A DNA stretch of 64,000 bases, taken from the NCBI GenBank assembly GCA_963809175.1, contig CAWEIK010000001.1, positions 62,001 to 126,000 on the forward strand, written 5' to 3'. The notes under the pieces are model-generated. The model was not told the origin of the DNA. It did no database searches and saw nothing but the letters and a program-made list of their open reading frames with translations. The translations under genes were made by a program, and so were the position numbers. This DNA is from JACCTU01 sp963809175. GTDB taxonomy: Bacteria; Actinomycetota; Thermoleophilia; Gaiellales; Gaiellaceae. Below are positions 1-10,097 of this stretch, piece after piece (position 1 is the first letter of the stretch; each line of letters begins with the position of its first letter).

Positions 1-938
1 TGCAGCTCGCCGCGGGCGAGCGCGGGCTTCAAGATCGACGCTGCGTCGATCGCGCCCTCGGCCGCGCCGGCGCCGACGAGGTTGTGGAGCTCGTCGATGA
101 ACAGGATGATGTCGCCGCGCTGGGTGATCTCCTTCATCACCTTCTTCAGGCGCTCCTCGAACTCGCCGCGGTACTTCGACCCGGCGACGAGCGCCGCGAG
201 GTCGAGCGTGTAGATCTGCTTGCCCTTGAGCAGCTCCGGCACCTGGCCGCCCGAGATGCGCGCCGCGAGGCCCTCGACGACGGCGGTCTTGCCGACGCCG
301 GGCTCGCCGATCAGCACCGGGTTGTTCTTCGTGCGGCGCGACAGGATCTGCATCACGCGCTCGATCTCGGTCTGCCGGCCGACGACCGGGTCGAGCTTGC
401 CCTCGGCCGCGAGCTTGGTCAGGTTGCGGCCGAACTGGTCGAGCAGCTTCGAGCTCTTCGACTTCTCGCCCGGGCGCGCCGCCGCCCGCCCTGCCGTCGG
501 CCGGGCCCTGAGAGCATGCGGATGATCTCGTTGCGAATCTTCTCGGCGTCCGCGTCGAAGTCGAGCAGGATCCGCGCTGCGACGCCTTCGTTCTCGCGGA
601 CGAGGCCGAGCAGGATGTGCTCGGTGCCGATGTAGTTGTGGCCGAGCGAGAGCGCCTCGCGCAGCGCAAGCTCGAGCACCTTCTTCGCGCGCGGCGTGAA
701 CGGGATCTGCCCGGTCGTGACCTCGTCGCCCTGGCCGACGATCCGCGCCACCTGCGCCGCGGACCTCCTCGACGGTGATGTCGAGCGACTCGAGACACGC
801 GGCGGCGAGGCCCTCCTCCTCGCGGAGGAGCCCCAGCAGGATGTGCTCGGTGCCGATGTAGTTGTGCTTGAGGGCGCGCGCCTCGTCCTGGGCCAGTACG
901 ACCACCTGACGCGCCCGCTCGGTGAAACGCTCGAACAA
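1..938 (-). CDS. clpC: ATP-dependent Clp protease ATP-binding subunit ClpC, N-terminal part (runs off left edge, frameshifted)
   Basis: AAA+ unfoldase that feeds substrates to the ClpP peptidase in the cytoplasm. The minus strand reads from a TTG start (LFERFTERARQVV) through two Clp_N repeats, each with the HNYIGTEHILLGL motif. It continues through the first AAA module (GEPGVGKTAVVEGLA Walker A, IILFIDELHNLVGAG Walker B) to the window edge, so the second AAA module is missing. The frame changes twice: near 754-761 (an extra base in the VEEVRAQVARI stretch) and near 490-510 (before GEKSKSSKLLDQFGRNL). Both breaks fall in conserved sequence, so they are probably sequencing indels. It would follow lysS in the usual actinobacterial order; here 20 kb of polysaccharide genes lie between. 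Identity is certain. The TTG start is inferred from the family N-terminus. Confidence 0.93.
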   Translation of the reverse strand, partial: MFERFTERARQVVVLAQDEARALKHNYIGTEHILLGLLREEEGLAAACLESLDITVEEVRGAGGADRRPGRRGHDRADPVHAAREEGARACAARGALARPQLHRHRAHPARPRPRERRRRSADPARLRRGRREDSQRDHPHALRARPTAGRAAARPGEKSKSSKLLDQFGRNLTKLAAEGKLDPVVGRQTEIERVMQILSRRTKNNPVLIGEPGVGKTAVVEGLAARISGGQVPELLKGKQIYTLDLAALVAGSKYRGEFEERLKKVMKEITQRGDIILFIDELHNLVGAGAAEGAIDAASILKPALARGEL

Positions 939-1140
939 GGTCTCAAGATGGTAGCGGAGGGTACGGCGGCAGCCGAGCGCGCCCTGGAGGCGCCCTGACG
1001 GGGTCGGCCGCTCGGTTTTCGACGGGTCGGATCCGGAAAATGGGAGCCGGACGGCGTCTGCGGCGACGGGACTTCACCGTCGTGAAGGTCCTCCCCCTGC
1101 CGTTGCCGCGGCGTCGCCTTCAGGCGCGGGATCTACCCGG

Positions 1141-2669
1141 CTATTCCACGCTGCGGTACGAGCTGAAGACCGCGACGAGCGTCATCAACACGATCTTGAC
1201 GTCGAGCCAGAGCGACCAGTTCTGCACGTAGTAATTGTCGAGCTCGACGCGCTCGGAGATCGACGTTTTGCCGCGCAGCCCGTTGACCTGGGCCCAGCCG
1301 GTGATGCCGGCCCTGACCCGATGGCGGTCGTCGTAGCGGTTGATCGCGTCGCCGAAGAGGCCGACGAACTCGGGCCGCTCCGGGCGGGGACCGACGAGGC
1401 TCATTTCGTTTCTGAGCACGTTGATCAACTGAGGCAGCTCGTCCAGCGACGTTCGCCGGAGAAAGTCGCCGAGCCTGGTCCACAGGTCCACACCCTCGAC
1501 ACCGCCCGGCGCGGTGTCCGGCGAAAGCTCGAACCGGGTCGGACCACGGCAGCGCGCATCGAGCGGAACTTCAGCATGTCGAAGGTCCGTCCATCTCTTC
1601 CGATGCGCGTCTGCCGGAAGAAGATCGGCCGCCCGAGCGAGATCAGGACGCCTACGGCGACAGCCGCGAGAACAGGGGCCAAGCAGATCAGCCCCAGGGT
1701 GGCGATAACGCGGTCGAGAGCGTGCTTCACCGCGAATTCCGAACCCTTCGGATCCGTGATCCGGGCGCTGAGCAACGGCAGACCGACGACGTGGTCGACG
1801 TGGATCCGCTCCGTCATCCGATCGAAGAGCCGCGGGACGAACGCGATGCGGACACCAAGCTCCTCGCAGCTCCGGGCAAGCCGGAGAAGCACCTCGTGGG
1901 GGGCTTTCGAGAACGTGACGATGACCTGCTCGATGCCATGGTCTCGAACGACGCGCTCGAGATCCCAGCTGGCCCCAAGTACCGGCGGTGCGACGTCGTC
2001 GCTCCCAGCATCGATCAGGTCCTTGTCCAGGAACCCAACAGGGCGAAGTCCGAGTTCGGGGTGCGCGATGAGACGCTTCGCCGTCAGACGCCCGACGTGG
2101 CCGGCTCCCACGATCAATGTCGGCCTCAACGTCTCCCGCGACGGCGCGCTGCCACCTCCGACCAGGAGAGCAGCGCACGGCCGCCGACCAGGAACACGGC
2201 GGCGAACGCCCAAAGGCGCACCGTTTCGTCTGCTGCAGCGAGGTCGGCTTCGACGAGGACGCGAACCGTGACGATCGACATCGCGGCGATCGACGTCGCG
2301 AACAGGATCGAACGAAGATCCTCGAGCGTTCGAAGCGAGAGGCGGGACGCGTACATCCGCCGCGTCCACAGAAGGGCAACGACGAGGAGGGGGAAGGCAC
2401 CATCCACAGACGCGGCATCGACGGTACGTCGGCACGCGCAGCCCCCAGCTCCGCGGTCGCCACGGCACCGGCGAGCATGAGGGCGTCCACCGTGAGACAG
2501 GCGCGCAGCCACGGCAGTTCCCCGATCGGCCGCGCCGCAGTGGTCGGCCATGCGGTGCCCGGAGTAACCGCCGCAGACGCCGCAGACTGATCCAGGGCGA
2601 GCGTATCGTCCCCAGGATTGAGGTTCCACTTGGAGCGTCGGAAACGACGCTAGACCGCAACTCGACCAC
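1141..2669 (-). CDS. Polyprenyl-phosphate sugar-1-phosphate transferase (exopolysaccharide priming enzyme), frameshifted
   Basis: Transfers a sugar-1-phosphate to a lipid carrier to start exopolysaccharide assembly at the membrane. An N-terminal multi-helix region is followed by a CoA-binding-like/Rossmann segment (TLIVGAGHVGRLTAKRL). The catalytic C-terminal bacterial sugar transferase domain carries RQTRIGRDGRTFDMLKFRSM, RTSLDELPQLINVLRNEMS, LVGPRPERPEF and GITGWAQVNGLRG. The reading frame moves at about 2560-2600, 2450, 2140 and 1540, so the protein is recovered only by joining four segments. The start is uncertain: a GTG at 2669 overlaps the end of the upstream LPFTG gene by 20 bases and would couple the two, while a GTG at 2490 would cut into the first membrane helix. 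The family is clear; sugar specificity cannot be read. Confidence 0.88.
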
Positions 2670-2940
2670 CGCAGGTCGGGGTACTAGTCCGGGGCCTAGG
2701 TCTTCGCGCCCGCGGTCGCCGCATGCTGACCCCAGTGCCGATCAGCAGCACTGCTGCCAGCGCCATCAGCAGAAGGTCGAGGCCGGTGAACGGAAGGATT
2801 CCTCCTGCCGCACCGCCGCCCGTCACTTCTGCCTGGATGTTGCCGCCTTCACCGCCGTACACCCGCTCCGCCGGCGTTTGTGCGAGAGCCGATGCCGAGA
2901 AGACGAGAGTCCCAACGAGAGCTCGCTCGCAGAGAGCCAC
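2650..2940 (-). CDS. Small secreted protein with LPFTG sortase-type anchor
   Basis: A 96-residue protein starting at GTG. It has an N-terminal hydrophobic signal sequence (LVGTLVFSASALAQ), a short Gly/Ala-rich body, then LPFTG followed by a hydrophobic helix (LDLLLMALAAVLLIGTGV) and an Arg-rich tail. That is the layout of a sortase substrate, so it is probably linked to the cell wall or surface. A ribosome-binding-like GGAAGGGG sits close to another GTG at about 2957 in a different frame (VANRLWLSASE). The true start may lie there, with a one-base error early in the gene. A promoter-like site and a palindrome lie just upstream. It sits next to the priming sugar transferase. No sortase gene is visible in the window. 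Confidence 0.62.
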   Translation of the reverse strand: MALCERALVGTLVFSASALAQTPAERVYGGEGGNIQAEVTGGGAAGGILPFTGLDLLLMALAAVLLIGTGVSMRRPRARRPRPRTSTPTCGGRVAV

Positions 2941-2997
2941 AGTCGATTAGCCACAGATGCCCCTTCCTTCCCTTCGCCGCAGACAAAAACCCAATTC

Positions 2998-3012
2998 GTT
3001 GGGAGTCCCAAC
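2998..3012. promoter_or_regulatory. 15-base palindrome, candidate operator
   Basis: GTTGGGAGTCCCAAC consists of two 7-base arms around one base. It lies just downstream of the promoter-like elements at 3024-3052, inside the 5' leader of the LPFTG gene. That is a usual place for a repressor site. The same sequence could also form a short RNA hairpin. There is no evidence for a specific regulator. Confidence 0.35.
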
Positions 3013-3023
3013 ACCCCTTTTTA

Positions 3024-3052
3024 GATATAGGCCAAAACTAGTCAGTCTGCAA
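3024..3052 (-). promoter_or_regulatory. Candidate sigma-70-type promoter for the LPFTG gene
   Basis: On the minus strand TTGCAG (3052-3047) and TATATC (3029-3024) are separated by exactly 17 bases, in the most AT-rich patch of the polysaccharide island. The site faces the LPFTG protein and the sugar transferase behind it. It lies after the end of the neighbouring minus-strand polymerase gene, so it would give these two genes their own transcript. This rests on sequence match only. Confidence 0.45.
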
Positions 3053-3067
3053 GTTTCTCGCCTCGCT

Positions 3068-5060
3068 CTAGTCGCTCCGAGCGTCAAATCGGCCGGCGAG
3101 GAGTCGATCGAGAAACGCCGGACTGATTGGTCGGCCTGACCGTAGCCGACGCCCGACGACCACGATGGCGGACTCGCGTGGATTCAGCTCCCGAGCACGC
3201 TCGAGATGCTCGAGCGCGTCGGATCGCCGGCCCTCGAGTGCGTCGAGCACGGCCAGCTCGAGCTCTGCGTACCAACTCTCCGGGTTACGGTCTCGCGCGC
3301 GTTCGAAGGACGCACGCATCCGCTGCCGGTCGCCCAACCGGCTGGCAATCGCCCCCGCTACGAGGTCCGGCCGCTCGCTGAGCGGGTCGAGCCGCCGGGC
3401 CTGCTCGAGCCGATCGAAGGCGAGGCCCGGGCTTCGACGCCACGACGCGGTCGCGGATTCGACCTCCCTGGCGGCGAGCCAGGGGGGCGGCGAACGAGAC
3501 GAGCGCGAAGATCGAGATGACAGCGCCGAGGACGACGCTGCGTCGCCCTAATCGGCCTCGTCCCGCCTGAGGTGGAGGCCGAGCGAGGCCGGCGGCGAGC
3601 GCGAGGCCGGCCAGCGCGGGCGCCCCCAGGCCCGGCAGCTCCCACAGCCAGTCGGCCGACCCCCGTGCCCGAGCCAGTAGACACAGGCGGTGACGCCCGA
3701 GACGGCGAGGGCACGGCCGAACGGATCGAGGTGCCGCGCGCGCGCCGCCGCGAACCCCGCTGAGACGAGAAACCCGAGGAAAAGCGCGGCCCCGACAAGC
3801 CCCGTCTGGGAAAGGACCTGCACTTCCACGCTGTGGGGATAGAGCGGCTCTTCGTCGCTCCGACGCTCGCGCACGTACGGTGCGGCGAAGTTGTCGGCGC
3901 CGATGCCCTGGAGCGGCGAGCGGGCGAACTCCGCGAGCCCGACCCGCCAGAAGTCGTAGCGATTCGAGCCGAATCCGCTCGTGAAGTGCGACGAGCCGGT
4001 GTCCGGCCGGTGCCCAGCCTTGAACTCCCGCCACGCGTCCGCAGCGCGGCCGGCAGGGTCCGGCGGGAGCAGGACCAGGATGCTCACGGCGCAGCCGACG
4101 AGCGCGGCGGCTCCCAGACTGCGTCCCGCGAAGCGCGCGAACCCCGGCGGAATCTGGATCCGCCGATCGACGAGCGCCGCGAGCAGCCCGACAACGAAGA
4201 GCGCGGCGACCAATGGCGCGACCGTGTCGCGGGCCTCTGCCAGCGCGCGGGCCGCCTCCAGTTCCCCGTCCGGGCCGTAGGCATCGAGCACAGGGCCACG
4301 AGCGAGCAGCGTCGCGACGACGACCGGCGCGAGGGTGAGTAACAAGCGCGCACGATTCGGCGCGATCGCGAAGAAGACCAGAAACGTCAGCGGAAACGCG
4401 ATCAGCGAGCCGCGGCTCTGGAGGCAGGACCGCGAGTGGGAGCAAGAGCCCCGCCGTCGCCAGGAAGAGCCCTCTGGCGAGCGGAGGAACCTCTCGACGC
4501 GACGCAAGCATGAGCGCCGGCCAGAACGCGACGAGGAAGAGCGCAGCGTTCGCGTTGTGATACCCGACCGGCTCAGAGAAGAGCCCGCCCACGAATGCAC
4601 CGAGCGGCGCGTCCGAACGCACCGTCAACAGCACCGCAGCCGCTCCGATCACAGCAACCGAGACGGAGAAGGCTCCGAGGATCGCAGCCGCGACGTTTGT
4701 CCGCCACGGCCAGATCGCGACGAGCGTGTAGACGATCGCGTACAGCAGCGTGCGGGTGGCTCCCTCCCAGGCAATCCCCTTCACGTCGGCCCAGATGATC
4801 GAGAGGAAGCTCCAGATTGCGAACGCCGCGAACAGTGCGATGGCCACGCTTGTCGCGCGCGGAACGCCGTCGAGGATGGCGGGCCGACCGACGATCACGA
4901 CTGCGAGCAGCCCGAGCGCGAACAAGCCGCCTGGAAGCCAGACCAACGGGTCGAACCCGGCGTCGGCAACGGCGAACACCACGAAGAGCCCGACCAGCGC
5001 GAGCCCCAATGCTGCAGCCGCGGCGTCCTCCCGCGCATCCCGCGATCGGGCTCCCGACAT
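3068..5060 (-). CDS. O-antigen ligase/polymerase-like membrane protein with C-terminal TPR, frameshifted
   Basis: A polytopic membrane protein of the Wzy_C/O-antigen ligase superfamily, which joins lipid-linked polysaccharide units outside the membrane. It has about ten hydrophobic segments. The characteristic periplasmic loop runs ...GFGSNRYDFWRVGLAEF..SPLQGIGADNFAAPYV..., then EEPLYPHSVEVQVLSQTG. After the last helices comes a TPR-like tail (RASFERARDRNPESWYAEL, LEHLERARELNPRES). The frame shifts near 4430, 3650 and 3360, and the segments join without gaps in homology. It is divergent from the glycosyltransferase at 5150. A second polymerase-like gene lies at 8651. Polymerase and ligase cannot be told apart from sequence alone. 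Confidence 0.82.
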
Positions 5061-5122
5061 CGGTCGAGCTTAAGCGACGGCTCGCGGCGACCCGCGGCTG
5101 ACCTGCTGTCGCCGGATGTGAC

Positions 5123-5138
5123 GCCCGCGAAGGCGGGT
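5123..5138. repeat. Short GC-rich hairpin, possibly REP-like
   Basis: GCCCGC-GAAG-GCGGGT forms a 5-6 bp stem with a four-base loop in the spacer between two divergent genes (ends 5060 and 5150). Its sequence resembles the intergenic REP-type palindromes often mistranslated as TPAKAG peptides. Only one copy was noticed in this window, so it is weak evidence for a repeat family. Confidence 0.25.
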
Positions 5139-5149
5139 ACGATCGACCG

Positions 5150-6306
5150 ATGGCGAAACGGCGGCGCAGCGGCAGCCGGCCAAGCTCCGATGCTCGCCGC
5201 GCATCTGTCGTCGGCCAACCCACGGACGGCGGCATTTTCGGCACGTGCGCGACCTGGTCGCCGGCTTGCCCGGTCATCGGTTCGACGTCGTCGTCGCCGG
5301 ACCGTTGACCGCGACGATGCCGCTCTTCTCGGCGTTCCGACCGTACGGCTCGAGCTTGTGCGCGCCGTCTCTCCGCGAAGGACGCACGTTCGGTCGCGGC
5401 GTTCGCTCGTGCAGTGAGCCGGGTCCACCCCGACCTGATCCACGCGCACTCTTCGAAGGCCGGAGCCGTCGCCCCCCGCTTCGCTCGAGTCGCCCATCCG
5501 CGAGTGCCGGTCGTCTACACACCGCACGGTTACGCCTCCGCCGGCTTCTTCCCGAGTCGCGCCGCGCGGTCCGCGTACGGGCTCGCCGAGCGGGTCCTCG
5601 CACCGCTCGCGGATCGCGTGATCTGCGTCTGCGAGGCGGAGCTGCGACTGGCGGCCGAGCTCGGGCGAGCCGGACGCACGCGACTGGTTCACAACGGCGT
5701 CGCAACGCCCGGCTCGACGGACGTAGGCGTCCCGGACGACGTCCCCGATCTCGGCGGCGAAGGCCCGCTGCTCTGCGTCGTTTCGCAGCTCCGCCCCGGC
5801 AAGGGAGTCGACACGCTCTTGGACGCGATGCCCCGCGTTCTCGACGCGATGCCGACTACCCGCCTCTTGATCGTGGGGGACGGGGTCGATCGTGCGCTGC
5901 TCGAGGCCGCGCGAAGCATTTCGATGATGCCGTTCGCTTCGTCGGGTCGACAACGAGCGTCACCGGCGTCATGCAGATGGCGGACGTGTTCGTCGCGCCG
6001 TCATGGGCGGAGTCGTTTCCGTACACCGTGCTCGAAGCGATGGCTGCCGGACGTCCCGTCGTGGCCACCGACGTCGGTGGAGTCAGAGAGGCGGTGCTGC
6101 ACGGACGCACCGGCCTGCTGGTCCCGCCGCGAGACTCGATCGCGCTTGCAGATGCGATCGTCGCGTTGCTCTCCGATCCTCCACGCGCCGCGCAGCTGGG
6201 TGCTGCCGCACGTGAGCTGGTCGCCCGGCGTTTCACCGTCGAACGGATGGTCGCCGAGACCGCATCCGTGTATCTCGATCTCCTCGAGAGTTCGCCGGCC
6301 CGGTAG
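5150..6306 (+). CDS. Glycosyltransferase family 4 (GT-B fold), frameshifted
   Basis: Adds a sugar from a nucleotide donor to the growing lipid-linked repeat unit in the cytoplasm. The N-terminal acceptor domain begins VVGQPTDGGIF then RHVRDLVAGLPGHRFDVVVAG, followed by HPDLIHAHSSKAGAVAPRFAR and VYTPHGYAS. The C-terminal GT1/GT4 domain has LLCVVSQLRPGKGVDTLLDA, the EX7E-like stretch APSWAESFPYTVLEAMAAG and RPVVATDVGGVREAV. The ATG at 5150 gives an Arg-rich start. Breaks lie near 5238, 5320-5390 and 5920. The stop is 7 bases before the flippase start, so the two probably form one transcript. Sugar specificity is unknown. Confidence 0.87.
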
Positions 6307-6313
6307 CGGGATC

Positions 6314-7766
6314 GTGAACTCGGCCTACGGCACCTCGCGTCGGATCGCGCGAAACACGTTCTCCCGCGCTTCCGGCGAAGTGGTCGCCAAAGCCGCCTCG
6401 TTCGCGTTCTACGTGACCATGGCCCGAGAACTCGGCAGCGAAGGGTTCGGGACGTTCATGTTCGCGCTCGCACTCACGGGCGCGCTCATCATCGGAGCCG
6501 GCTTCGGAACCGACGAGCTCACGGCTCGAGAGGTCGCACGAGACCGACCGCGCGTCCCGGTACCTCAGCAACGTGACCGCGATCAAGGTGCTCTCCTGAT
6601 CGCGCTGCTCGGCGTCGCCGGCGTCCTCGTGGTTTTGGGTGACTACTCCTCCGAAACCCGTCTGGCCGTGGGCATCGTCGGCGTCGGCGTCGCGCTGGAG
6701 GTGATGAGCAGGACCTCGTACGCGTTGTTCGAGGCTCACGAGCGGCTCGGGCTCGTCTCACGCTCCGTAGTCCTCCAACGGCTGCTGACGGCGATCGTCG
6801 GGATCGCTGTGCTGCGCTCCGGCGGCGGTGTCGTTGCCGTCTCGATCGTGTTCGCGGCCGGTGCCCTCGGGGGCCTGATCGTGGCAGAGCTGTCCGTCAG
6901 AAGGCTCGGCGTGCGACGCACGACGCCGAGCCGCGGTCCTGGCCCGCGCTCGTACGCGCCGGCCTGCCGATCGGCTTGGCCGGCCTCCTCTTCGTCTTGC
7001 TGCTCCGCCTCGACGTGACATTGCTCTCGTTCATGGCCGGCGAGGCGGAGGTAGGCATCTACGCGGCGGCGTATCGCCTGGTCGAAGGGACGCAGTTCGT
7101 CGCCTGGGCCGCCAGCGCCGCGATGCTTCCTTGGCTCGCCCGCGCAGAGCGAACGGAGTGTGGTTCACCCTCTCCCGCGGACTCGAGCTCGGCCTCAAGG
7201 TGCTAGCTGCTCTGCTGCTGCCGGTCGCCGTCGCGTTCGTCGTCTTCGCCGAGCAACTCATCGACCTGCTCTACGGAGCCGCGTTTCGCGACAGCGTCGT
7301 ACCGCTTCAGTTGCTCGCGCTGACGTGCACGCTCTACGGCGTCCAGGCACTGCTGAGCACGGCGTTCATCGCCCGAGATTCACCATGGGCGTTCGCGCGC
7401 CTCGTGGGCGCGGCCGTAGCGCTCAACGTCGTCGCCAACCTCCTGCTGATTCCCCGCTACGGGGCCGGCGGAGCCGCCGGCGCCGCTCTCGCGTCGAGTC
7501 TGTTGTTGACGATCCTCGGCCTCGGTCTCGTCCGCCGGCGGATAGGTCACGTCCGTCCGCTTCGGGCTTTCGGGGGCCCGCTTCTGGCCGCGCTCGCGAT
7601 GGCGGCGGTCGCCGCGGCGGTACCCGGGCCGCTCGCGCTCCGTGCGGCATCAGCGCTCGTCGCGTACCTCGTTGTGCTGGTCGGGTTCGAGCGCGCGGTC
7701 TTCGTCGACGACACCAAGGCGATCTGGAAAGCAGTTGCGTTCCGGCCCTCGCCAGCCCCCCGCTAG
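6314..7766 (+). CDS. Wzx-like polysaccharide flippase (MATE/MVF-type membrane protein), frameshifted
   Basis: A membrane protein of the lipopolysaccharide flippase family, predicted to move undecaprenyl-linked repeat units across the membrane. From GTG 6314 the N-terminus reads RRIARNTFSRASGEVVAKA, then FYVTMARELGSEGFGTFMFA, the typical first helix and loop of this family. About 12-14 hydrophobic segments follow, including LLFVLLLRLDVTLLSFMAG, EVGIYAAAYRLVEG and LALTCTLYGVQALLSTAF. Frame changes lie near 6560, 6930-6975 and 7150-7190. It follows the glycosyltransferase closely on the same strand and converges with the GT2 gene ending at 7774. Confidence 0.85.
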
Positions 7767-7773
7767 AGCCCGC

Positions 7774-8654
7774 TCACGACCGCCGCGTGAGTGTCCAGAG
7801 ACCGAAGCGGTCGGCCCACGGTTTCAGCCGGTGCTGGAACGGCACCGACTCCCGTTCGCCGTACACCAGTGGGTAGAGAGCGCGCCGAACAGCCGACAGG
7901 TCGGAGCGCCGGCGATGTTCCTTGATCCGTGCGAAGAGGTCGGGATGGTCGGCACGGATCGAGCGATAGATCTCGACGTGGGCGGCGCGCGCCTCGGCGT
8001 TCAATCGTCTCCCGTGGAGCCGCCGCCGATACCCGATGTGCCCTGGGCCGAGATGGACGATTTGCTCACCTCGTTCCGCGAGCCCCATCCAGAGGCTCCA
8101 ATCCTCGTACCCCTGCTGACGGGTTCGAGATCGCCGCCAGGCGCCGGCCGCCTCGAGCGCGTCGCGGCGAAAAACAGCGGTGATCGGGTACTCGTTGGTG
8201 TAGGCGACTCGATACGGGTCGAGCCGAGCCGGCACGGCACGCAGAGTCTCGCGGTCGCCGAACTCGAGCACGTCTCCCACAGCGGCGGCAGCCCATGGCG
8301 TCGAGTCGAGGAGTCGGGCCATGGACGTCAGTGCTCCCGGCTCGGCCAGGTCGTCCGCATCCAACGGAGCGACATACGGCGCGGTCGTGGCCGCGAGACC
8401 GGCCATCCGTGCCTCGGCGACCCCTCGGTTCTCCTCGAAGCGAATGATCTGGTGGCCGTCGGCCTCCAGCGCGGCAAGCGTCCGCACCGTCTCCTCGTCG
8501 GTCGAAGCGTCGTCGATGACCACGAGCTCGACCGCGGCGGTCTCCTGGGACCGAACCGCACGGCGTCTCCGAGCAGACGCCCCTCGCCGTGACACGGAAC
8601 GATCACGGCGATCCTGAGGTCCGCGTCACGGGGCTGCTCGGGAGTGTTGGTCAC
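7774..8654 (-). CDS. Glycosyltransferase family 2, one frameshift
   Basis: A GT-A-fold transferase using an NDP-sugar. The start VTNTPEQPRDADLRIAVIVPC is followed, after a break near 8555, by VELVVIDDASTDEETVRTLA, the acceptor-side signature. Next come APLDADDLAEPGALTSM with the metal-binding DxD-type acidic cluster, and GYEDWSLWMGLAERG, the ED motif of this family. Its GTG start (8654) overlaps the stop of the upstream polymerase-like gene in a GTGA tetranucleotide, which suggests translational coupling. The length (about 290 residues) is normal for soluble GT2 enzymes of polysaccharide clusters. Confidence 0.87.
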
Positions 8655-10016
8655 GATCTGTGTCCGAGGGGCACTGGGCGCATCGTCGCCGCCCAGATGA
8701 GTGCGGCGACAAGCCAGAAGTGGCGCCAGTGGAGCGTATCCACGAAGGCGCTGTTGACGACAAGACCGCACCACGCGGCGAGCAACGGGGCCGACCCGAT
8801 GCCGTAGGTGTCCGTCCCGGTGACGACGTTCCGCGCCGCGAAGGCAAGTGTCGTGATCACGAGCGCTAGCCCCACCATGAGGCCCAGGACGCCTTGCTCG
8901 GCCAGCAGACGCACGTAGAGGCTGTGGGCCGAGATGTCGACGTACTGCTCGAACTGCCCAGGCCCAACGCCGAACGGAAATCGCTCCACGAGGCTGATTC
9001 CCGACTGTTGCGCGCCGAACCGCTCGGCGTCGTACGTCTGGAGCCTCGCACGCTCTTCGAGGAAGGCAACCGATCCCGTCACTGCCAGCGCGACCGCCAG
9101 GAGCGCGAGCGCGGTGACGACGGTGAACAGCAGCCTGAAGACGCGGCGTCCTCCACCTCGCCTGAGCCCATAGACAACGAGCATGATCGAGAAGGCGACC
9201 GCGGCGTTGAGCCACGCGGCGCGAGAATACGAGAAGAGCACGCCCGCACCGAGGACGACGAACAACGCAACCTTGACGGCCCGGCCAACCCGGAGAAGTC
9301 GTGGCTCGAGCAGCTCGCTGGCGACGATCAACGCGGGTACGACCATGAAGGGACCGAACACGTTGGGGTCCTCGAAGAGTCCTCTCGCTCGCTCACTCAG
9401 CACGAAGATGTCGCGGCCCGGAAGCGACACGAACAGTGCAAGCGTCCCGAGCAGGGCTGATGCGGTGCTCCCGGCGATGAGCGCAACGGTGACCAAGCGG
9501 GCCCGCGCGGTCGAATCGACATAGCTCGCGAACCACAGGCCGAGGGCCACGAGGTAGAACGTGATGAGGAGGTACATGCCCATTCGCAGCGGCTCGACGG
9601 CGAAGATCGCCGAGAGCAAGTTCAACGCGAGCAATGCGCCGACCAGACCGCCGACGATCAGGGGGACTCGCTGGACACGGAAGCGGCCCGTCACCAGGGC
9701 GACGGCGATCGCAACGGCGAAGATTGCGTCGGGGAGGAGCCGGCTCGGCCAGGATCACGCCGAGCAGCAGGACACCGAGAAAGACAGCTGCGTCGTAGCG
9801 GACGAGCGTGAGGCCGAGCACGGCGAGCAGCGCAACTCCCGCGGCGATCGTGACCGGCAACGGTGGAGGGCGGTACAAGACCGCGAGGAGAAGGCCAAGG
9901 CCGGCCGCCGACAGAGAGAGAGCGCAGGCGCCGAGCAGTGCTCGGGAGACGCGGCCGCCGCTCGCGGAGACGGATCGGGAGAGAGGCTGTCTCTGCGACC
10001 GCCATCCGGTGGCCAA
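8651..10016 (-). CDS. Second O-antigen ligase/polymerase-like membrane protein, one frameshift
   Basis: A polytopic protein of the Wzy_C family. After an N-terminal helix block (LGLLLAVLYRPPPLPVTIAA, AAVFLGVLLLGVILA) the frame changes near 9735. It continues with GRFRVQRVPLIVGGLVGALL, then FVLSERARGLFEDPNVFG, FSYSRAAWLNAAVAFSIML, and the loop VERFPFGVGPGQFEQYV.. SAHSLYVRLLAEQGVLG that marks O-antigen ligases. The TTG at 10016 is a guess at the start; no strong ribosome-binding site is seen. It is coupled by GTGA to the GT2 gene. With the 3068 gene the island has two such proteins; one may polymerise and the other ligate or attach the chain. Confidence 0.85.
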
Positions 10017-10097
10017 GCGTACCGGCGACCACCCGATCCGTCCCGATCCGGCTCGCAGGTCGTCCGCCCGACACGAGTAGGCTCCGCGTCCGAAGTG

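Noticed and set aside
939..1140. Possible small gene or promoter between clpC and the sugar transferase
   Set aside because: The spacer of about 200 bases holds no frame with a credible start and protein-like composition and no clear promoter pair. The frame starting at 1040 gives an Arg-rich peptide only.
5121..5140. Protein-coding interpretation of the TPAKAG-like stretch
   Set aside because: The sequence is a small intergenic hairpin between divergent genes. Such frames are common false calls over REP-like palindromes.
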